Positions 60,137 through 64,000 of a stretch of 64,000 bases of DNA are shown here, piece by piece. The DNA comes from Streptomyces sp. NBC_00178 (lineage in GTDB: Bacteria > Actinomycetota > Actinomycetes > Streptomycetales > Streptomycetaceae): assembly GCF_036206005.1 (NCBI RefSeq), contig NZ_CP108143.1, forward strand, positions 310,001 through 374,000, read 5' to 3'. Each line of letters begins with the position of its first letter. Within the stretch, counting starts at the first letter, position 1. Made by a program: the position numbers and the translations under genes. The notes beneath the pieces were generated by a model that saw only the letters and a program-made list of their open reading frames with translations, did not search any database and had not been told where the DNA came from.

Positions 60137-63100
60137 TCACTCCTGCTCGCTGCCCTTTCCCCACGACAGCGACACCGCTGTCACACCGAGACGGGGCACC
60201 GGTACGGGCAGGGAGCCGTCCGCCTCGCTGTGCAGCGGGGCGATCACGGCGCCGAGCAGGTCCGCGGACATGGCCCCGGTCGCCGGGAACCCCGGGGTCA
60301 GCCGGCAGGTGACGGCCTCCTCCGCGAAGGACTGCAACCGTACGAGCACCCGCCCCGGCTCCGGCACGGTCAGACCGAGGACCCGCACGCGGGGATCGTC
60401 GAGGGTCAGGAGCCGGCTGGAGGTACCGGGGCCGGCTTCGGCCGCTCCCGTCGCCCGGACCGCGACCAGGGGACGGCTGCCGACAGCCGCCGTGCGCATG
60501 CCCAGCACCGGCCCGGTGACGGCGTGTGCGTCCTCCCAGCCGACGCTGTAGCGGAAGACATGGTCGAAGGCCTGCTCGGAGGGGAAGTTGGTGTCCCAGA
60601 TGTTGTTGTGCACCCAGGAGAAGACCGTTCCCGGTTCCTCCTGGGCCAGCGACTGCGGGTAGGGCACATAGGGAATGGCGACCCCGCCCAGTTGGACCAG
60701 GGGCGCGTCGTGCGTGGCCAGTGCCGCGGCCGTCCCGCCCTCCTGGAGGCTGACCCAGCGACGCACCGCGCGCATGTGGCGGGCCGATCCGGGCACCGTG
60801 GGCAGGCCGGATCCGGTGACGCCGCCCGTGGCCTCCATGCGGACGTGGGGGGAGCCCATCGCGAACGGGAAGGCGAAGAAGGCGCTCTCCTTCGTCAGTG
60901 TGGCGGTCTTGTCGATCCGGTTCTCCAGATCGATCCGCGCACTCCCCCGGGGCAGGTGGACGCGCACGCGCAGCCGCCGGGTGCCGGCCGGGGCGCACTC
61001 GTACACCAGTGTCTCGCCGGTGGCGTCGGAGGTACGCTCGACCAGAGCCGCCGGAGGCGCGGTCCTGCGGGTGGCCAGCAGGTGCATGGAGTCGTCGGCC
61101 GTGGTCTTGCTCGACTGGTGGTTGAAGCCGCCGGCCGTGGCGTACTCGTCGTAGAGGTACCCGTTGAAGCCGACCGTCGCGTCCTGGCGGACGAGTTCGC
61201 TTCCCGTCCGCTTGTCCAGGATCGAGCCGATGCAGGCGGACGACAGGTCGACGCGGACGCGAAGGAACTCGTTCTCCAGCACCACCGCTTCCGGGGCCGG
61301 TGACTCGGCCGGTGCGGAGCGGTCCGCGGAGGGCGTGGAGGCGGGCTCGATGTCCACCCGCACGGCACCGTTCGCCGGCACCCGCGCCAACCGGAACAGC
61401 AGGAACCGGCCTGCCGCCCGGTGGAGTTCGTTGCTCTGCTGCTCCTCCGTCACCTCCAGCGCTGTGCCGTCGCGCGAGTCGACGACCCGGACCGCGTCGG
61501 TGAGCGGCACCGTGCTCTCCGGGAGGAACAGCCGGACCGTCTCGGCCCGCTGCCAGCTGCACGTGTTGACGACGTAGTACCCGGCGAGCGCGCCCTCGCG
61601 CGGCGCCAGGCGCTCCCCCAGTGCCGCACTCGCGGAGTCCAGCAGGGTGTTCGCCCCGTCATGGGCCCGCAGGGCCTGGGCGTACTTCCAGTGCCACTGG
61701 CGCTCACCGGAGGCGTGGCCGTGGTCGCCGTGCGTCCAGGGGTCACCGGCGCCCCAGGTGTGCTCGTTGAAGAGCGACGCGGCGCGGTACACCTCCGGGG
61801 CGGCCTTCACGATCTCCGCCCCGCCCTCGGCACCCAGGATCTCGGCGTAGCCGGCGAGGGTCTGGGCGTCGGCCAGGGCCGCCTGCCCGTCGCGGGTGGC
61901 CGCCAGGGGCACGGCTCCGGCACCGACGCCGTCGACCCACCAGTCGGTCCAGTCGCCCTCGTAGGTCTCGATGCGGTCGCCGAGCCGCTCCTCGGCGTCG
62001 ACGAAGAAGTCCTCGTTGCGTGAGGTGCGCAGTACGGGGAAGGCCCACTCCTTGTTCCACCGGTGCACGGTGTCCGCGATGATGCGGCGCGGCGGCCCGT
62101 TGTCGGCGAACTTGCCCAGGACCCTCAGGTGCAGGATGTCCCAGGGGTACGGATCGCCCTTGAACTCCTCGTCCAGGACCGGGAATCCCGGGATGCCCTT
62201 GCCTTCGTGCGGGTACTGGTGGTTCGCCATCGCCGAGAGGTAGTCCGGGAGCAGGTCGTCGACTCGGTCGAACGATTCGTCGAAGCCGAGGATCGAGCCT
62301 TCCATGTAGGCGAGCCCGTGGGGTGTGTCGGTGCGCCACACCAGGACCTCGTTCCCGCTCGGCGCCCGCCAGCGGAACAGGCGGGGCAGGTCCTGGCCCC
62401 CCACGTGGTGCGGCACGGCGCGGCCCGCCCAGTTGTGCGCGACCGACAGGTACCGGATCCCCGCGGCGGCCAGGACGTCGGGCAGGCCCACGACCTGGCC
62501 CGGGACGTCCGTCTGCATGGCCGTGGTGATGTCGATGCCCTCGCGCTCGCGCAGCTCCCGTATCGGGCGCGTGAGTTCGTGCAGCTCGTCGGTGGAACAG
62601 GTCTCGGTGTGCAGGTTGAAGGGCATCGCCGTCAGTTCGATGCGGCCTTCGCGTACCCGGTCCAGGAACTCGGCGACCAGTCGCGGGGGCCGGTTCTGCG
62701 CCCAGTTCTCGTAGCTGAAGTGGCCTTCCACCGCCCAGCGGAACTTCGACGCGTCGGGACGGTCGTCGGTCGTCCGGCACAGTTCGAGGAGGGAGTCGAG
62801 GTACTTGCGTCCCTCGGCCAGGACGGTGCTCTGCGGGTCGGTGTAGCCGATGTCCAGGTGGGCGTGCTGGACCAGGTGCAGCGTCCAGTGGCGCTGCGGG
62901 GTGAGCAGGACTTCGATGCCCTCGTCCTCGGCGAGTTCGGGGAGGGCGATCCGGACAGGCGTGGGGGTCTCGACCTCCGGGAGCAGCAGTCGGGTGTCAA
63001 CGCCCGGACCTGCGACGATGTCGCACCGCAGCACGGTGCCGGTGACCGTGGCGGCGTGGGCACGGGTGAGCGGCCGGCCCGCCGTGACGCGGACGGACTG

Positions 63101-63262
63101 GAGGAGGCCGCCGGTGCCGTCGTGGCGCAGGAGGGGCTCGCAGGAGAGCAGGACCCGGTGTCCGCCGAGGTCTCCCTCGGCGGACACCGAGCGCCGGCGC
63201 AGGATGTCTCGGGCCATGTTCGAGTCCCACCAGGAGGGACGGGCAAGTGCGGGGCGGGGCAT
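60137..63262 (-). CDS. GH38-family alpha-mannosidase
   Basis: The protein is 1041 residues from ATG 63262 (GGAGA upstream). The catalytic (beta/alpha) barrel has VQHAHLDIGYTDPQ (H135 and D137 as zinc ligands), AVEGHFSYENW, TAMQTDVPG (D252, probably the nucleophile) and SLFNEHTWGAGDPW with the third zinc ligand region. The C-terminal 500 residues are beta-sandwich domains typical of GH38. No signal peptide is seen, so it is likely cytoplasmic and acts on imported manno-oligosaccharides. A GH76-type gene lies just upstream on the same strand, 68 bases away, so the two form a mannan-use unit. Confidence 0.88.
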   Translation of the reverse strand: MPRPALARPSWWDSNMARDILRRRSVSAEGDLGGHRVLLSCEPLLRHDGTGGLLQSVRVTAGRPLTRAHAATVTGTVLRCDIVAGPGVDTRLLLPEVETPTPVRIALPELAEDEGIEVLLTPQRHWTLHLVQHAHLDIGYTDPQSTVLAEGRKYLDSLLELCRTTDDRPDASKFRWAVEGHFSYENWAQNRPPRLVAEFLDRVREGRIELTAMPFNLHTETCSTDELHELTRPIRELREREGIDITTAMQTDVPGQVVGLPDVLAAAGIRYLSVAHNWAGRAVPHHVGGQDLPRLFRWRAPSGNEVLVWRTDTPHGLAYMEGSILGFDESFDRVDDLLPDYLSAMANHQYPHEGKGIPGFPVLDEEFKGDPYPWDILHLRVLGKFADNGPPRRIIADTVHRWNKEWAFPVLRTSRNEDFFVDAEERLGDRIETYEGDWTDWWVDGVGAGAVPLAATRDGQAALADAQTLAGYAEILGAEGGAEIVKAAPEVYRAASLFNEHTWGAGDPWTHGDHGHASGERQWHWKYAQALRAHDGANTLLDSASAALGERLAPREGALAGYYVVNTCSWQRAETVRLFLPESTVPLTDAVRVVDSRDGTALEVTEEQQSNELHRAAGRFLLFRLARVPANGAVRVDIEPASTPSADRSAPAESPAPEAVVLENEFLRVRVDLSSACIGSILDKRTGSELVRQDATVGFNGYLYDEYATAGGFNHQSSKTTADDSMHLLATRRTAPPAALVERTSDATGETLVYECAPAGTRRLRVRVHLPRGSARIDLENRIDKTATLTKESAFFAFPFAMGSPHVRMEATGGVTGSGLPTVPGSARHMRAVRRWVSLQEGGTAAALATHDAPLVQLGGVAIPYVPYPQSLAQEEPGTVFSWVHNNIWDTNFPSEQAFDHVFRYSVGWEDAHAVTGPVLGMRTAAVGSRPLVAVRATGAAEAGPGTSSRLLTLDDPRVRVLGLTVPEPGRVLVRLQSFAEEAVTCRLTPGFPATGAMSADLLGAVIAPLHSEADGSLPVPVPRLGVTAVSLSWGKGSEQE

Positions 63263-63330
63263 GGGAGAGGTCTCCACTCGTGTGTGGTGCCGGGACGTGC
63301 TGCTCGGGGCGCGGGAGGGGTCGGGAGGCG

Positions 63331-64000
63331 TCAGGACGGGTCGGAGGCGAGACCGGCGAAGATCTGGACCATCGCGGACTGTTCGAGCGTCTCGGCCTGT
63401 GCGTCCGGGGCGTGGTCGCCGCCTCCCGACGGCTGGAAGCGGAACAGTCCGTCGGACGGTGTCCGGTTCTCCGTCCAGGTCCGCTCGGCGTACGCGGCGG
63501 CCGCCGCCCGGTAGGCGGGATCGGGCCGCACCTCGTCGAGGATGCGGAGGTTGTCGAAGTAGAAGGCGTTGAAGATCGCCGGCTGGTCGTGCAGCCGGTC
63601 GTCCTGCCCCCAGTGGCTGAGCGAGCCCTTGGCGTCGTCGACGGCGCGGTCGAGGTAGCGCCGGTCCCCCGTCGCGCGGTAGAGCGTGGTCGCGGTGCCG
63701 ATCATCGCACCGGAGTTGTACGACCACAGGGCTTCGTTCACGGTGCCGTCGTCGTCACGGCTGTTGTTGTAGAGGCCAGGTGAGCGCCGCAGGCACGACC
63801 AGTTCCACTCGTACCACTTCTTCGCGCTCTCCAGGACCCGGTCGTCGCGGCCGATGGCGTAGAGCTCGGCGGCGAGCTGGGCGGAGAGACCGGTGACGTT
63901 GGCGGCCCGCATGGTGTTGTCCGGCGAGTCGACCCAGTGCATGCCTCCTGGGCACGGCTTCGTGGGGTCCTCGTCCCATGCCCGGCCGACGGTGGCGTAG
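63331..64000 (-). CDS. GH76-type alpha-1,6-mannanase (5' end outside window)
   Basis: The reading frame is open to the right edge, so the gene begins beyond it; 223 residues are seen. An (alpha/alpha)6-type pattern is visible: CPGGMHWVDSPDNTMRAANVTGLSAQLAAELY, YNNSRDDDGTVNEALWSYNSGAMIGTATTLYRATGDRRYLDRA and DNLRILDEV. GH76 members split alpha-1,6-mannan; their catalytic aspartate pair lies upstream of this part. Paired with the GH38 mannosidase, extracellular cutting followed by internal trimming of mannose is likely. Confidence 0.8.
   Translation of the reverse strand, partial: YATVGRAWDEDPTKPCPGGMHWVDSPDNTMRAANVTGLSAQLAAELYAIGRDDRVLESAKKWYEWNWSCLRRSPGLYNNSRDDDGTVNEALWSYNSGAMIGTATTLYRATGDRRYLDRAVDDAKGSLSHWGQDDRLHDQPAIFNAFYFDNLRILDEVRPDPAYRAAAAAYAERTWTENRTPSDGLFRFQPSGGGDHAPDAQAETLEQSAMVQIFAGLASDPS

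Noticed and set aside
1..64000. tRNA, rRNA, CRISPR arrays, riboswitches, integrases or phage genes
   Set aside because: None could be seen by eye; small RNAs cannot be excluded without a covariance-model search.

Overview
The window looks like a piece of a Streptomyces (or very close actinomycete) chromosome. The DNA is very GC-rich. Many genes start with GTG, and three probably with TTG. Several secreted enzymes carry Tat or Sec signals, glycoside hydrolases are common, and one protein resembles spore-associated protein A. TTA leucine codons are almost absent: only one was seen in a gene. No rRNA, tRNA, CRISPR array or intact transposon was seen.

Layout. 1-11.7 kb: secreted and membrane functions (a partial discoidin protein, an MHS transporter, a sedolisin protease with a small secreted partner, a secreted metallophosphoesterase, a GPR1/FUN34/YaaH membrane protein). 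10.4-18.8 kb: a MarR-controlled catabolic locus. A carboxylate-type MFS transporter diverges from marR. Downstream of marR runs a tight six-gene operon: HMG-CoA-lyase-like enzyme, two crotonases, CoA-transferase, acyl-CoA ligase and nitronate monooxygenase-like protein. The same 15-bp inverted repeat stands at both ends of marR. 18.8-26.9 kb: a second secreted phosphoesterase, an overlapping pair encoding a secreted sugar dehydrogenase and a ThuA/DUF1080 protein that share a C-terminal ricin lectin, a divergent crotonase and a DUF3253 protein. 26.9-33.3 kb: a MOSC/ferredoxin-reductase/ferredoxin fusion, a DUF916-type (WxL-interacting) membrane protein, a phosphoesterase with a WxL-like C-terminus and a HupE-like protein. 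33.5-45.1 kb: a lipoprotein, a GH109-like enzyme, a secreted NEW3-like protein, a methyltransferase, an envelope/glycolipid-type group, a PAS-PP2C phosphatase and a CASTOR/POLLUX-type channel. 45.5-51.4 kb: an acetyltransferase, a second divergent crotonase, an aquaglyceroporin and an aldehyde dehydrogenase with a GAF/winged-helix regulator. 51.4-58.6 kb: a patchier stretch with SMI1/KNR4 and DUF6461 proteins, a transposase remnant, a redox-type MarR/flavin reductase/DoxX locus with three palindromic operators, a truncated DsbA/FrnE-like pseudogene, an orphan promoter with three GGAGC-N3-GCTCC sites and an amidohydrolase. 59-64 kb: a SapA-like secreted protein and a mannan-type GH38/GH76 pair cut by the window edge.

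Most notable: (i) the MarR-controlled acyl-CoA operon, whose lyase has His in place of the usual catalytic Cys; (ii) a WxL-like surface module in an actinomycete; (iii) three unannotated operator clusters, two of them with promoter geometry. Functions rest on motif reading and family knowledge; no database search was run.
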